Assembly: GCF_024206475.1 (NCBI RefSeq)
Contig: NZ_JAMBPR010000020.1
Coordinates: 1-64,000 of the forward strand
Reading direction: 5' to 3'
DNA: 64,000 nt
Source of the DNA: Paraburkholderia sp. CNPSo 3274
Lineage (GTDB): Bacteria > Pseudomonadota > Gammaproteobacteria > Burkholderiales > Burkholderiaceae
Shown here: positions 27,929-36,589 of the stretch, piece after piece
How positions within the stretch are numbered: the stretch's first letter is position 1
Layout: each line of letters begins with the position of its first letter
Made by a program: the position numbers and the translations under genes
Notes under the pieces: model-generated
What the model was told of the DNA's origin: nothing
Databases searched by the model: none
Seen by the model: only the letters and a program-made list of their open reading frames with translations

Positions 27929-28204
27929 TCAGTAGTCCCAACGGCCCCGGTCGTGCCATTCGCGTTCGCGCCACTGCCGCTCGCGCCATTCATGCTCACG
28001 ACGTTCGCGCTCGCGCCACTCGTGCTCGCGCCAGCCCCGCGCGCGCCAGTCGTTGTCGCCTCTCCAGTCGGTCTGGACGGGAGCCGGCGCATAGGCTGCG
28101 CCTGGCGCGTCAACGCCCACGGCCACATCCACGTGGGCCAATGCAGCGGTCGAAGCCGCCAACGCCGTTGCGCCCAGGATCAGGCCGAAAATCGTCTTCT
28201 TCAT
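27929..28204 (-). CDS. Small exported Trp/Arg/Glu-repeat protein
   Basis: A 91-residue protein with a clear signal peptide (MKKTIFGLILGATALAASTA, cleavage after ALA near residue 23). The mature protein ends in a low-complexity stretch built on repeated EWRER/EHEWRER units (about residues 57-86). Alternating Trp with Arg/Glu suggests a charged amphipathic helix in the periplasm. Similar short EWRER proteins are common in Burkholderia, but no function is known to me. The repeats leave the opposite strand open as well. It stops 6 bp from the converging ydiJ stop. Confidence 0.78.
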   Translation of the reverse strand: MKKTIFGLILGATALAASTAALAHVDVAVGVDAPGAAYAPAPVQTDWRGDNDWRARGWREHEWRERERREHEWRERQWREREWHDRGRWDY

Positions 28205-28526
28205 ATCGCCACTCCTTCGCACGCTGCGTGCGTTTTTGATGAGCACGGTTCGGAGTGTAGGCGTCGCCCCCGGACACAGGTGAAACGGTGCTGCGAGATT
28301 GGTAACAACGCGTTATGCGCATGCCGCGTTGCCGCTGTGTAAATGTCATTGCGAATTGATCAGTACCACGATGGATTTATCGTGATGGAGCATGCTGCAC
28401 TCCGACCCCTCGAGTGAGGCGGCGCGGGCGTTTGCCATTGGCGCAATCCTGGGTACACTCAAAGGCGAACCGCGAGTCGAGTTCTAGCTGTGTCGCGCCC
28501 GCTCTCCAGCCAGCTTTTTGCGCCCG
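28205..28526. other. 322-bp intergenic region
   Basis: No convincing gene is visible. It holds the divergent control regions of the small exported protein and the response regulator. A short inverted repeat (CACGAT / ATCGTG, 6-nt spacer) lies near 28368-28385, and a promoter is predicted at 28432-28459. Confidence 0.5.
28432..28459 (+). promoter_or_regulatory. Predicted promoter of the response-regulator gene
   Basis: TTGCCA and TACACT are separated by 16 bp, predicting transcription about 60 nt before the ATG at 28527. Confidence 0.45.
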
Positions 28527-28877
28527 ATGCCAAAACGAATCTTGCTAGTCGATGACAACCGCGACGTCGCGGATGCACTCGCGGCGCTCGTCGAGTTCGA
28601 AGGTCATCAAGCCCGATGCGCCGCCGACGGACAAGAGGCCCTGCTCGTTGCCGGGTCGTTCCTTCCCGAACTTGCCGTCGTGGACTGGAAGCTTCCGGAC
28701 ATGAGCGGCGGCGAGCTGGTAGGTCAGCTTCGGCTCAACCCCGCGCTGTCGCATACCCGGTACGTTCTGCTATCGGGACACATCGACCCGGATATCGCGA
28801 CCAGGGCTGCCGCAGCCGGTTTCGACAAATGTCTGACGAAACCGGTGCGGCTAGAAGACCTGCTGGCCTGCCTGTGA
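28527..28877 (+). CDS. Single-domain response regulator
   Basis: A 116-residue stand-alone receiver domain. The acidic pocket is in VDDNRDVADAL, the phospho-acceptor is Asp53 in AVVDWKLPDMSGGE, and the conserved Lys is in KCLTKPVRLEDLL. It has no output domain, so it should act by protein contact, as CheY- or Spo0F-like proteins do. The ATG at 28527 (MPKRILLVDD) is preferred over an in-frame TTG nine bases earlier. It lies 177 bp before a hybrid kinase gene in the same direction, so the two may form one phosphorelay. Confidence 0.85.
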   Translation: MPKRILLVDDNRDVADALAALVEFEGHQARCAADGQEALLVAGSFLPELAVVDWKLPDMSGGELVGQLRLNPALSHTRYVLLSGHIDPDIATRAAAAGFDKCLTKPVRLEDLLACL

Positions 28878-29054
28878 CGCCGGTTTGACCGGCTGCCGCT
28901 TCGGCGCCGGTTGCCCTCCGTGGCGATCTTGACGGGTACCGCCCGGACCCGGAACAATAATTGCGCACTCTGTCTGGCTCGTGCGCAGCCTCGAGTCTCC
29001 ACGAACATCGTCGTTCCGATATCCAGCAGCGTCTCCTCGGAGCAGCGTCGCGTC

Positions 29055-30791
29055 ATGAACAAGGAAGTTCCACCGCCGATCGAGCGCCCTTCAACCCGCT
29101 GGCCGGGTGAAATGGCAGAGCGCATCGCTGCATTCGACTGGAGCGACACGGCGCTCGGCCCTCGCGAAACGTGGTCGGCGAGCCTTGTCGCCGCGATCAA
29201 TATGCTCCTCGCCTCGCCTTCTCCGCTCGTCATGCTTTGGGGCCACGAAGGCACGATGGTCTACAACGACGCCTACGCGGTTTTCGCGGGCAGCCGGCAT
29301 CCGTTCCTGCTCGGCAAACCGGTCGAAACCGGCTGGCCGGAAGTGGCGGCGTTCAACCGCAATGTCGTCGATACGTGCCTCGCCGGCGGCACGCTGGCCT
29401 TCCAGGACAAGCAGCTCGTGCTGTATCGCGAAGGTCACGCCGAAGACGTCTGGTTGGACCTGAGCTACAGCCCGGTTTTCGAAGACGACGAGCGGCCGGC
29501 GGGCGTCATCGCCATCGTGTTCGAAACGACCGCGAAGATACTGGCGGAAAGGCAGCGCAAGGTCGCCGAAGACGCGCTGCTGCAACTGACCCAGACACTG
29601 GAGCAGCGCGTAGCCGAGGAAGTGGGGGCGCGCGCGGCGATGGAGGAGCGGCTGCGTCAGGCGCAAAAGCTGGAGGCGATCGGCAGTCTCACGGGCGGCG
29701 TGGCGCACGACTTCAACAACGTCCTGCAGGTCATCTCCGCCAACCTGCAGCTCATCGATCTTTCGACGAAAGGCAACGCCGCGCTCGAGCGGCGCGTGGC
29801 TGCGGTCAGCAACGCGGTGTCGCGCGGCGCGAAACTCGCCGCGCAATTGCTGGCCTTTGCGCGAAGGCAACCACTCGCGCCGGCCGTTCTGAATCCCTTC
29901 CGGCTGGTCGAAGGCATAGCCGAGATGCTTCACCGCACGTTGCCGGAGACGATCGAACTCGCCATAGTGCCTGCGCAAGAGAGCTGGAATATCTGTGCAG
30001 ACCGAAGTCAGCTGGAAAGCGCGCTTCTGAATCTGGTCATCAACTCGCGCGATGCGATAGACGGACCCGGACGCATCGGCGTTTGTCTCGCGAACATCGA
30101 TGCAAGCAACGATGAACTGGCGCGCCGCGATGGCGTGCCAGCGGGCGAATATGTGCGCCTGAGCGTTTCGGACTCGGGCAGCGGCATGCCCGACCACGTG
30201 AAAGCGCGCGTGTTCGAACCGTTCTTCACCACGAAGGCCGAGGGTCAGGGAACGGGACTGGGCTTGAGCATGGTGCACGGGTTCGTGGCACAGAGTTCGG
30301 GCCACGTTTTCATTGAAAGCGCGGAAGGCCTGGGCACGACAGTCAGCCTCTATTTCCCGCGCAGCCTGGAAGCGGAATACGACGCTTACAAGCTGGCCGT
30401 TGCGAGACAGGAGCGAGGCGGCGAGACCATTCTCGTTGTCGAAGACGACGCCGACGTTCGCATTGCCGCGATCGAAATGCTGGCCCAGCTCGGCTACAAG
30501 GTGCTTTCCGCGCAAGATGGCGAAAGCGCGCTCAAGCTGATCCAGAGCGGTCAGCGTTTCGACCTCCTGTTCACGGATGTCGTGACGCCGGGCACGGTGA
30601 GAAGCAGCGAACTGGCTCGTATTGCGAGCGGGCCGCCCTATTACGCCGAGGTCCTGTTTGCCTCTGGCTACACACGCGACGTCATTTTCCACGACGGCAA
30701 GCTCGACGAAGGTGTCGCGCTCATTAGCAAGCCATATCGATACGACGAGCTTGCCGTTGCAGTGCGCAATGCGCTCAACAAGACCGACTGA
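29055..30791 (+). CDS. Hybrid sensor histidine kinase with C-terminal receiver
   Basis: A 578-residue cytoplasmic kinase without membrane segments. An N-terminal PAS-like sensor (about residues 25-165, including SPLVMLWGHEGTMVYNDAY) is followed by a short coiled coil (QTLEQRVAEEVGARAAMEER). The H-box has His218 in GGVAHDFNNVLQ. The ATPase N and G boxes are LLNLVINSRDAI, DSGSGMP and GTGLGLSMVHGF. The receiver domain starts near residue 457 (ILVVEDDADVR) with Asp508 in LFTDVVTPG. This is the PAS/HWE-neighbour type common in alpha- and beta-proteobacteria. Several upstream starts are open; the ATG at 29055 gives the shortest complete PAS domain. Its signal is unknown. Confidence 0.87.
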   Translation: MNKEVPPPIERPSTRWPGEMAERIAAFDWSDTALGPRETWSASLVAAINMLLASPSPLVMLWGHEGTMVYNDAYAVFAGSRHPFLLGKPVETGWPEVAAFNRNVVDTCLAGGTLAFQDKQLVLYREGHAEDVWLDLSYSPVFEDDERPAGVIAIVFETTAKILAERQRKVAEDALLQLTQTLEQRVAEEVGARAAMEERLRQAQKLEAIGSLTGGVAHDFNNVLQVISANLQLIDLSTKGNAALERRVAAVSNAVSRGAKLAAQLLAFARRQPLAPAVLNPFRLVEGIAEMLHRTLPETIELAIVPAQESWNICADRSQLESALLNLVINSRDAIDGPGRIGVCLANIDASNDELARRDGVPAGEYVRLSVSDSGSGMPDHVKARVFEPFFTTKAEGQGTGLGLSMVHGFVAQSSGHVFIESAEGLGTTVSLYFPRSLEAEYDAYKLAVARQERGGETILVVEDDADVRIAAIEMLAQLGYKVLSAQDGESALKLIQSGQRFDLLFTDVVTPGTVRSSELARIASGPPYYAEVLFASGYTRDVIFHDGKLDEGVALISKPYRYDELAVAVRNALNKTD

Positions 30792-30804
30792 CGCAGTTTC
30801 CGCG

Positions 30805-31543
30805 TCAGGTCTTCAAGCCGGTTTGCGCGCGTCCGAGCGGCGCCAGGTCATCGACCGTTGCGCGCCCGACGAAAGTTTCCGGAGAATACGTGGCGGTAGA
30901 CCTTGCGGAAGTTCGCTTCGATCCAGCGCTCGACTGAACCGCCGTCGCAGTGCGCGGAAAGACCCAGCGACTCGGAGCCGGGCGGCCGGCGGCGCAGCCG
31001 GTCTGCATAAACCGGCACGTGATCCGGGTCGAAATGCACGCGGCCTTCGCTTTCGGTGCGCCACAGCCGGTTCAGGAACACGCGCGCCTGTGTGAGCTCC
31101 GGCGACTGGCGCGCCAGCACTTGCGGCTTCGACCAGTAGACACCGTAGATCTGCGGCTTGCTTGAGGCCAACTGGCCGAAGTATTTGTCTTCGGCGCGAT
31201 GAAGCAGCTTGCGGTCGAGATCGTTGCGCTCGACATAGTCCGCAATGTCGTTGTCCCACTGCTCCACGAGCGAGCGGTCGAATACCTTGCGGATGACACA
31301 GGCGCCGCGCGCCTTCACGAGCGCGATCTGCTCCGCGCTCACCCGGTTCCCGACGATGTCCGCGAACGCGATTTCGGGGATGACCGGCTCACCCCGGTCG
31401 CGAAGCTGGGCAATACGATGCGCCTCTTCGTACATGGCCGATTCGACCTCGGCGAACACGGCCTGGTAGTTGGGCAGTTTTTCCCGCAATTCCTGCTTGG
31501 CCTTGCGGATAGCCGCGGGCAGGTCGTCGATATGCAAAGCCAT
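30805..31543 (-). pseudogene. DUF1479 (YbiU-like) gene, internally deleted
   Basis: From the ATG at 31543 (GGAGA upstream) the frame reads a normal DUF1479 N-terminal half: MALHIDDLPAAIRKAKQELR, FADIVGNRVSAEQIALVKAR, and, close to the break, LGLSAHCDGGSVERW and FRKVYRHVFSGN. Full-length YbiU-type proteins are about 420 residues, but this frame stops at 30848 after 231. At about 30868-30876 a second frame picks up and runs to 30805, ending in VGRATVDDLAPLGRAQTGLKT. That string reads like a genuine protein tail (inference). The best explanation is loss of roughly 170 codons with a frame change. DUF1479 proteins are 2-oxoglutarate/Fe(II)-dioxygenase-like; the remnant lacks much of that core. Confidence 0.75.
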
Positions 31544-31642
31544 TTCGTTGTCTCCACCCTGGTGATTTCGAATGATGGGAGCGTACGCCGGCGCAGCCTT
31601 GGCCAGTGATATTATTGAGTCAATCTTTTTGTAGTTTCGGCC

Positions 31643-32139
31643 ATGAAAGCAGCGTACGAGCACGTCGACTTCGGCAGCTTCTGTTCGGTGCGGGTATACC
31701 ACCGGCGCTTGCCGCGCATTCCGTTCGAATGGCATCACCACCCGGAATACGAACTCACGCTGACGATGAACGCACGCTGACGAGACATTTCGTGCAGCAC
31801 ACGGGCGAAAGCGTGGGGCAGTACATCGCGCGCGTTCGAATCGGCCATGCCTGCCGGCTGTTGACCGACACGCAGATGCCCATCTCCGTGGTTGCCACCC
31901 GCTCAGGGTTCCCCAACGCCGCGAATTTCAACCGGCAGTTCAAGGCCACAAAAGCGTTGACGCCGGTGGCCTACCGACAGCAATTCACGGGCGCCAAACG
32001 TGCCGAGGATCATGCTGCGCCGTCCCTGACCGAGCGCTCGCCTTCTCTCGAGTCTGCGCGGCGGATGGCGGGAATCGGCCGCACGCGGGATCGAGTCATC
32101 GCAAACGGACCCAGGCGAACCGTAAGCAAGTCGCAATGA
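31643..32139 (+). pseudogene. AraC-family regulator gene, internally deleted
   Basis: An N-terminal AraC cupin start is intact in one frame from the ATG at 31643 (MKAAYEHVDFGSFCSVRVYH, with FEWHHHPEYELTLTMNAR) and stops at 31780. From about 31771 the next frame encodes the C-terminal DNA-binding domain without its first helix-turn-helix: TLTRHFVQHTGESVGQYIAR, LLTDTQMPISVVATRSGFPN and FKATKALTPVAYRQQF. About 110-160 residues that should lie between are missing. CACGCTGACGA occurs twice near the junction (31755-31782). The gene is divergent from the broken DUF1479 gene and was probably its regulator. Confidence 0.85.
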
Positions 32140-32278
32140 TTCACTATGCCTGGTCGCGTCAGCGATTTCCCTGGAGTGCTGTCATTAGCGCCAGGAATGT
32201 GGTGATATAGCGAAAAATCGCACGGTCGGACAGAAAATTCACGCTCGATAAGAAATGCCCAAACAAAGGAGACGGTCC

Positions 32279-33523
32279 ATGAGGATGTTGCGCTCGTTGC
32301 TGGTTGGTGCGGTTGTATCGTCGGCGTTGGTAGCGGGGGCCGCGCAAGCGGAGACTGTCAAGATTGCCTTCATCGATCCGCTTTCCGGCTTGATGGCGTC
32401 ACTCGGAACGAACCAGCTGCACAGCTGGCAATACACGGCCGAATTCGCCAACGAGCATAACTGGGCAAACGGCATGAAGTTCGAGGTGGTCGGATTCGAC
32501 AACAAGCTTTCGCCGCAGGAAAGCCTGACCCTGCTGAACCAGGCCGCTGACCAGGGCATTCGCTATATCGTGCAGGGCAACGGCTCGTCGGTCGGCCTCG
32601 CGCTGGAGGATGCGGTCGCCAAGTACAACTCGCGCAATCCGGGCAAGGAAATCGTCTACCTGAACTACGCCGCGGTGGACCCGGCCATGACCAACGCCCG
32701 GTGCGACTTCTGGCACTTCCGCTTCGACGCCAACGCCGATATGAAGATGGATGCGCTCACCACATTCCTCGCGCGCGACAAGGACATCAAGAAGGTCTAC
32801 CTCATCAATCAGGACTACTCGTTTGGTCACGACGTTTCGCGCGTGGCGCGCGAGGACCTGAAGAGCAAGCGCCCGGATATCGTGATCGTCGGCGACGATT
32901 TTCATCCGCTCGCGCGCGTGAAGGACTTCTCGCCTTACGCCACCAAGATCAAGGCGTCGGGCGCCGACACGGTGATCACGGGCAACTGGGGCAGCGACCT
33001 CGCATTGCTCGTGAAAGCGAGCAAGGACGCGGGCGTGACGTCCAACTTCTATACCTACTACGCAGGCACGACCGGCGTGCCGACGGCCATGGGCGCGTCC
33101 GGCGCCGACCATGTGAAGTACGTGGGCGTGTTCGGCCCGAACACGGCGAACAACCCGCCGGTGGTGGGGCAGATCATCGAGGGCTACAAGAAGAAGTACA
33201 ACGACGACTATTACCTGGCTACGGCCTATGCCGCCATCGAAATGCTGAGCAAGGCGATGAACGCGACGAAGTCGACCGATCCCGTCAAGGTGGCCAAGGC
33301 CATGGAGGGCATGACGGTCGACGGCATGAACGGTCCGGTGGCGATGCGCGCCGCCGATCACCAGGCGCAACAGTCGCTCGTGATCGCGACATGGACCAAG
33401 GCGGACGGCAAAACGGTAAAGTACGACCAGGAGAACACCGGCTATGGCTGGCGCACCGACGTCCAGCTTGGGCCGACCGCGGCAACGCAGCCGACCACTT
33501 GCCAGATGAAGCGCCCGGGCTGA
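32279..33523 (+). CDS. Branched-chain amino-acid-type ABC transporter substrate-binding protein
   Basis: A 414-residue periplasmic binding protein of the LivK/HAAT type. A signal peptide covers residues 1-25 (MRMLRSLLVGAVVSSALVAG, then AAQA). The mature protein begins ETVKIAFIDPLSGLMASLG and contains YLINQDYSFGHDVSR and ATAYAAIEMLSKAM. AAAGGAG lies 7 bp before the ATG at 32279, so this start is preferred over an upstream ATG at 32255. It is the first gene of a five-gene uptake operon. The ligand may be an amino acid, urea, an amide or an aromatic acid; context does not decide. Confidence 0.88.
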   Translation: MRMLRSLLVGAVVSSALVAGAAQAETVKIAFIDPLSGLMASLGTNQLHSWQYTAEFANEHNWANGMKFEVVGFDNKLSPQESLTLLNQAADQGIRYIVQGNGSSVGLALEDAVAKYNSRNPGKEIVYLNYAAVDPAMTNARCDFWHFRFDANADMKMDALTTFLARDKDIKKVYLINQDYSFGHDVSRVAREDLKSKRPDIVIVGDDFHPLARVKDFSPYATKIKASGADTVITGNWGSDLALLVKASKDAGVTSNFYTYYAGTTGVPTAMGASGADHVKYVGVFGPNTANNPPVVGQIIEGYKKKYNDDYYLATAYAAIEMLSKAMNATKSTDPVKVAKAMEGMTVDGMNGPVAMRAADHQAQQSLVIATWTKADGKTVKYDQENTGYGWRTDVQLGPTAATQPTTCQMKRPG

Positions 33524-33563
33524 ACGTGCTCTCGCTACGACACTTCACAAGGATCATCGGGCA

Positions 33564-34511
33564 GTGGAATTCCTGACCATCTCTCTCTTGAACGGCATCG
33601 GCTACGGGCTGCTGCTGTTCATGCTTTCCTCGGGCCTCACCCTGATCTTCAGCATGATGGGCGTGCTCAATTTCGCACACGCCAGCTTTTACATGCTCGG
33701 GGCTTACTTCGCCTACACCATTGCCAGCAAGATCGGTTTCTGGCCGGCGCTCGTGGCGGCGCCGGTGCTCGTGGCGTGTGTCGGCGCGCTCGTCGAGCGT
33801 TTCGGCTTGCGTGCCGTGCACAAGTTCGGGCATGTGGCGGAATTGCTGTTCACCTTCGGCCTTTCCTATCTGATCGTGGAGGGCGTCAAGCTGGTCTGGG
33901 GTCTGGCCGCGGTGCCGTACGCCATTCCGCCTGAACTGAACGGGGCGCTGTTCAAGGTGTACACGTCGGAGTTTCCGAAGTATCGCGCCTTCATGATGCT
34001 CATCTCGATCGCCATGCTCGCGGCGCTGTATCTGGTGTTGACGCGCACGCGCATCGGCCTCGTCATTCAGGCGTCGCTCACGCACCCGGAAATGGTCGAG
34101 GCGCTCGGGCACAACGTGCAGCGCGTGTTCATGCTGGTGTTCGGCGGCGGTGCCGCGCTGGCGGGCCTCGCCGGCGTGATCGGCGGCAACGCGTTCGTTA
34201 CTTCGCCTTCGATGGCCGAGTCGGTCGGCACCATCGTGTTCGTGATCGCCGTGGTGGGCGGCATGGGTTCGCTGCCGGGCGCGTTTATCGCGTCGCTGCT
34301 GATCGGCATCATGCAGACATTCGCCGTCACGATCGATGCCTCGCTCTCCGATCTGTTCTCACTCGTTGGCGTGACGGTGACGGACAGCACGACGCTCTCT
34401 TCGCTGTTGCGCATGCCGGTGTCGCAGGTCGCGCCGATTCTGCCTTACCTGCTCATGGTCCTCATGATGATCCTGCGACCGCGCGGGCTGCTCGGCAAGC
34501 GGGAGGGCTGA
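33564..34511 (+). CDS. ABC transporter permease, LivH type
   Basis: A 315-residue inner-membrane permease with about eight membrane segments. LivH features are GLTLIFSMMGVLNFAHASFY near residue 25 and VIAVVGGMGSLPGAFIASLL near the C-terminal third. The start is GTG at 33564, with AAGGA upstream. It pairs with the LivM-type permease that begins 3 bp after its stop. Confidence 0.9.
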   Translation: MEFLTISLLNGIGYGLLLFMLSSGLTLIFSMMGVLNFAHASFYMLGAYFAYTIASKIGFWPALVAAPVLVACVGALVERFGLRAVHKFGHVAELLFTFGLSYLIVEGVKLVWGLAAVPYAIPPELNGALFKVYTSEFPKYRAFMMLISIAMLAALYLVLTRTRIGLVIQASLTHPEMVEALGHNVQRVFMLVFGGGAALAGLAGVIGGNAFVTSPSMAESVGTIVFVIAVVGGMGSLPGAFIASLLIGIMQTFAVTIDASLSDLFSLVGVTVTDSTTLSSLLRMPVSQVAPILPYLLMVLMMILRPRGLLGKREG

Positions 34512-34514
34512 ACG

Positions 34515-35825
34515 ATGAAACCGCTCATTCAGGCCAGCGCCGGTTCGGCCATGCAACGCCACGGATTGCTGCAATCCGCGCATTCGCTGCGCTGGATCAT
34601 TTGGGGCGCCACGGTGCTTGTGATGCTGGTGCTGCCGCTCGTGTTTTCCAGCGGCTTCGCGATCGCGCTGCTTTCGCAGATGGGCATCATGATCATCTTC
34701 GCGCTCTCGTACAACATGCTGCTCGGGCAGACCGGCATGCTCTCGTTCGGGCACGCGGTGTATTCCGGGCTCGGCGCATTCGTCGCGGCGCATGTGCTCA
34801 ACCAGATCGGCGCGAGCCATTTCCCGTTGCCCGTTTCGCTGTTGCCGCTGGTCGGCGGCCTCGGGGGCATGCTGTTCGGCGTGTTGTTTGGCTATGTGAC
34901 CACGCGCAAATCGGGCACCACCTTCGCGATGATCACGCTCGGCATCGGCGAAATGGTGGCGGCGAGTTCGCTCATGTTTCCGGGGTTTTTCGGCGGCGAA
35001 GGCGGGGTGCCGACCAATCGCACGGTTGGCCATGCGGTGCTCGGCATCACTTACGGCCCGGCGATCCAGGTGTACTACCTGATCGCGGTGTGGTGTCTCG
35101 TGTCGATGATCGCCATGTACGCATGGACGCAGACACCGCTTGGCCGCATCGCCAACGCCGTGCGCGACAATCCCGAGCGTGCGGAATTCGTCGGGTACAA
35201 CACGCAGCGCGTGCGCTTTTTCGTGATGGTCCTTTCGGCGTTCTTCGCCGGCATTGCGGGCGGCCTCTCGGTGATCGACTTCGAGATCGTGACGGCGGAG
35301 AATGTCGGCGCCGCGCAGTCCGGCGGCGTGCTGCTCGCGACGTTCATCGGCGGGGGGGCGTTCTTCTTCGGGCCGATCATCGGCTCTATCTTGTTCGTGC
35401 TGTTTGCGGTCGCGTTGTCCAATCTCACACCCGCATGGTTGCTGTACCTCGGCCTTTTCTTCGTGCTGGTGGTGATGTACGTGCCGGGCGGCGTGTCGAG
35501 CCTGCTGATGAAGCAGGTCCCTCTCATTGCGGCGCGCAAGCTGCACCGTATGCTGCCGTCCTATGCGGCGGCGTTGGGCGCCACGCTGATTTTGCTTGCT
35601 GCGCTCGTGCTGACGGTCGAACTCGTCTACAAGGTGCAGATCGACAGTGACAATGGCACGGCAATGGCGTTCTTCGGCCAGAGCTTCGATGCCGTGTCAT
35701 GGAAGCCCCGGGCCGTCGCCGCGGTGCTGTGGGCGCTGGGCGCACAGGCGGGACGCCGTGCTGCCGCGCGGGTGCGCGACGCGTGGGATGGCGTGCAACG
35801 GGAAATCGCAGGGGGCAACGTATGA
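34515..35825 (+). CDS. ABC transporter permease, LivM type, with C-terminal extension
   Basis: A 436-residue permease. The LivM core is clear: IIFALSYNMLLGQTGMLSFG, GTTFAMITLGIGEM, and ADNP-type motif NAVRDNPERAEFVGYNTQRV. After the usual end of the family (around residue 330) it carries about 100 extra residues with another hydrophobic segment (ALGATLILLAALVLTVELVY) and a basic cytoplasmic tail. The stop overlaps the next ATPase gene by 4 bp (ATGA). Confidence 0.88.
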   Translation: MKPLIQASAGSAMQRHGLLQSAHSLRWIIWGATVLVMLVLPLVFSSGFAIALLSQMGIMIIFALSYNMLLGQTGMLSFGHAVYSGLGAFVAAHVLNQIGASHFPLPVSLLPLVGGLGGMLFGVLFGYVTTRKSGTTFAMITLGIGEMVAASSLMFPGFFGGEGGVPTNRTVGHAVLGITYGPAIQVYYLIAVWCLVSMIAMYAWTQTPLGRIANAVRDNPERAEFVGYNTQRVRFFVMVLSAFFAGIAGGLSVIDFEIVTAENVGAAQSGGVLLATFIGGGAFFFGPIIGSILFVLFAVALSNLTPAWLLYLGLFFVLVVMYVPGGVSSLLMKQVPLIAARKLHRMLPSYAAALGATLILLAALVLTVELVYKVQIDSDNGTAMAFFGQSFDAVSWKPRAVAAVLWALGAQAGRRAAARVRDAWDGVQREIAGGNV

Positions 35826-36589
35826 CGGCCGCGCTGGAGTTGCGTGAAGTGCGCAAGAATTTCGGGCGCACGGAGATCATTCGCGGTGTCGACCTGAATA
35901 TCGCGAAGGGCGAACGTCACGCGTTGATCGGTCCCAACGGCGCGGGCAAATCGACTACGTTCAACCTGATTTCGGGGCGCATGGCGCCCAGTTCAGGCAC
36001 GGTCAAACTCAACGGCGTCGAGATCGGCGGGCTGCCGCCGTACAAGATCAACCGCATGGGTCTCTCGCGCAGCTTTCAGGTGACGAACATTTTTCATCGC
36101 CTTTCGGTGTTCGAGAATTTGCGCTGCTCCGTGTTGTGGTCGCTCGGCTACCGGTATTCGTTCTGGCATCGCCTCGAGCAATTGCGCGACGCGCGCGAAC
36201 GCGCCGAAGAAGTGCTCGAGCTGATCGGCCTGCAGGGTCGGCACGACACGCTTGCGGGGCTGCTGACCTATGCCGAGCAGCGCGCGCTCGAAATCGGCAT
36301 CACGATTGCGGGCGGGGCCGACGTGATCCTGCTCGACGAACCCACGGCGGGCATGAGCCGCTCGGAGTCGGATCATGCGGTGGAACTGATTCGCCGGGTC
36401 ACCGTCGGCAAGACGCTGGTGATGGTCGAGCACGACATGAGCGTCGTCTTCGGCCTCGCCGACCGCATCTCGGTGCTCGTGTACGGCGAGGTGGTCGCCA
36501 CGGACACGCCACAAGCCATCCGTAACAACCGCCGCGTGAAGGAAGCCTATCTGGGCACCACGCTGGACGAACCTGCAGGTGCACATTGA
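35822..36589 (+). CDS. ABC transporter ATP-binding protein, LivG type
   Basis: A 255-residue ATPase. Walker A is GPNGAGKST near residue 38, the signature is the divergent LLTYAEQRALEIGITIAGG, and Walker B is VILLDEPTAGMS. It has the long helical LivG insertion (NLISGRMAPSSG through FWHRLEQLRDARERAEEVLE). It is translationally coupled to the LivM-type gene upstream and overlaps the LivF-type gene by 1 bp. Confidence 0.92.
   Translation: MTAALELREVRKNFGRTEIIRGVDLNIAKGERHALIGPNGAGKSTTFNLISGRMAPSSGTVKLNGVEIGGLPPYKINRMGLSRSFQVTNIFHRLSVFENLRCSVLWSLGYRYSFWHRLEQLRDARERAEEVLELIGLQGRHDTLAGLLTYAEQRALEIGITIAGGADVILLDEPTAGMSRSESDHAVELIRRVTVGKTLVMVEHDMSVVFGLADRISVLVYGEVVATDTPQAIRNNRRVKEAYLGTTLDEPAGAH

Noticed and set aside
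27950..28060. Short tandem units resembling a repeat array
   Set aside because: The units are coding repeats (EWRER) of a small exported protein. They have neither the spacing nor spacers of a CRISPR array.
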